Source: Salana multivorans (GTDB taxonomy: Bacteria > Actinomycetota > Actinomycetes > Actinomycetales > Beutenbergiaceae). From it: a stretch of 64,000 bases of DNA. Under the pieces are notes generated by a model. The model ran no database searches. It saw only the letters and a program-made list of their open reading frames with translations, and had not been told where the DNA came from. Of this stretch, positions 63,693 through 64,000 are shown piece after piece. The stretch covers positions 496,001 through 560,000 of the forward strand of contig NZ_RKHQ01000001.1 in assembly GCF_003751805.1 (NCBI RefSeq), given 5' to 3'. Position numbers and translations under genes: made by a program. The first letter of the stretch is position 1, and each line of letters opens with the position of its first letter.

Positions 63693-64000
63693 TCAGCCCA
63701 GGGCGCGACGCCGCCGGACGAGCAGGGCACCGGCCCCGAGGAGCAGCGCGGCCACCCCGAGCAGCCCGAGCGTGACGCCGGTCGTCGGGATGCCGCCCGG
63801 TCCGCCCGGAGCACCGGGCGCCGCCGTGCCGCCGCCGGTCGACCCGGTCGACCCACCCGTCGGGGCGGTCGAGCCGTCCGTCGGACCGCCGGTCGGGCCC
63901 GAGGACCCGTCGGTCGGACCGCCGGTCGGGCCGGATGACCCGTCCGTCGGCGGTGTCGACGGCTCGCTCGGCGTCGGCGACGGCTCGGTCTCGTCGGCCT
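63693..64000 (-). CDS. LPXTG-like cell-wall-anchored protein, C-terminal fragment
   Basis: 102 residues visible; the gene continues outside the window. A Pro/Thr/Ser/Gly stalk with repeated 'GPTGGPTDGSS' units leads to IPTTG (variant of LPXTG), a hydrophobic helix (VTLGLLGVAALLLGAGALLV) and RRRRALG. This is a sortase sorting signal, with Ile at the Leu position. Lies upstream of pulA on the same strand; the missing part might be an extracellular glycan-active enzyme, but that cannot be told. Confidence 0.85.
   Translation of the reverse strand, partial: ADETEPSPTPSEPSTPPTDGSSGPTGGPTDGSSGPTGGPTDGSTAPTGGSTGSTGGGTAAPGAPGGPGGIPTTGVTLGLLGVAALLLGAGALLVRRRRALG

Overview
High-GC actinobacterial chromosome segment, most likely from Micrococcales (Cellulomonadaceae-like). 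Evidence for this is the very GC-rich core codon usage, a DtxR/IdeR regulator, a SepX/GlpR-like divisome protein, an actinobacterial c-di-AMP riboswitch in front of an NlpC/P60 hydrolase, an XPB-type helicase pair and a WXG100 protein. No species can be named from the sequence alone. All assignments come from reading motifs; no database search was run.

Positions 1 to about 19,900 are mobile DNA with visibly lower GC than the rest. The first element (1-12,981, left end outside the window) carries a GNAT fragment, a serine hydrolase, a MobF relaxase, a two-component system with an FtsX-type ABC transporter (probable antimicrobial-peptide sensing and resistance), two proteins of unknown function and a large serine recombinase. 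The recombinase abuts a 3' fragment of a second TraA/MobF-type helicase gene (13,005-14,015), so this element appears to have inserted into the conjugation gene of an older element. The older element continues with a tightly overlapping three-gene operon (14,192-18,848): a DNA methyltransferase, a double GHKL ATPase that ends as a histidine kinase, and a receiver-like protein with an unassigned C-terminal domain. It looks like a defence or epigenetic signalling system and is the most interesting part of the window. A small membrane protein and an HTH protein end this region.

From 19,900 to 64,000 the DNA looks like core chromosome. 20,130-28,777 holds a DUF4353-type lipoprotein, an EamA transporter, a phospho-sugar mutase, the sepX-GNAT pair beside 5-formyl-THF cyclo-ligase, an FmdB zinc ribbon, a CpaB-like SAF protein and mscL. 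28,896-41,344 holds a 1632-residue degenerate helicase-like protein, an aldo/keto reductase, tRNA-Arg(CCU), a tandem universal stress protein, the riboswitch-controlled NlpC/P60 hydrolase, dtxR/ideR divergent from serC, and a MarR-MFS pair. 41,504-50,436 holds a DUF3027/cold-shock pair, a helicase-associated protein with XPB helicase, a TPM-domain protein with PspA, and an NYN-domain protein.

50,494-50,990 is a tandem array of 142-153 bp units. It is followed by a two-component system, two paralogous HD-type phosphohydrolase-like proteins (one with a broken HD motif), a WXG100 protein with a possible partner, a GH32 sucrase/levanase with a NUDIX hydrolase, an ECF sigma factor with a candidate anti-sigma protein, a DUF4190 protein, a cytoplasmic pullulanase and the C-terminus of a wall-anchored protein. 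Strong stem-loops separate many transcription units.
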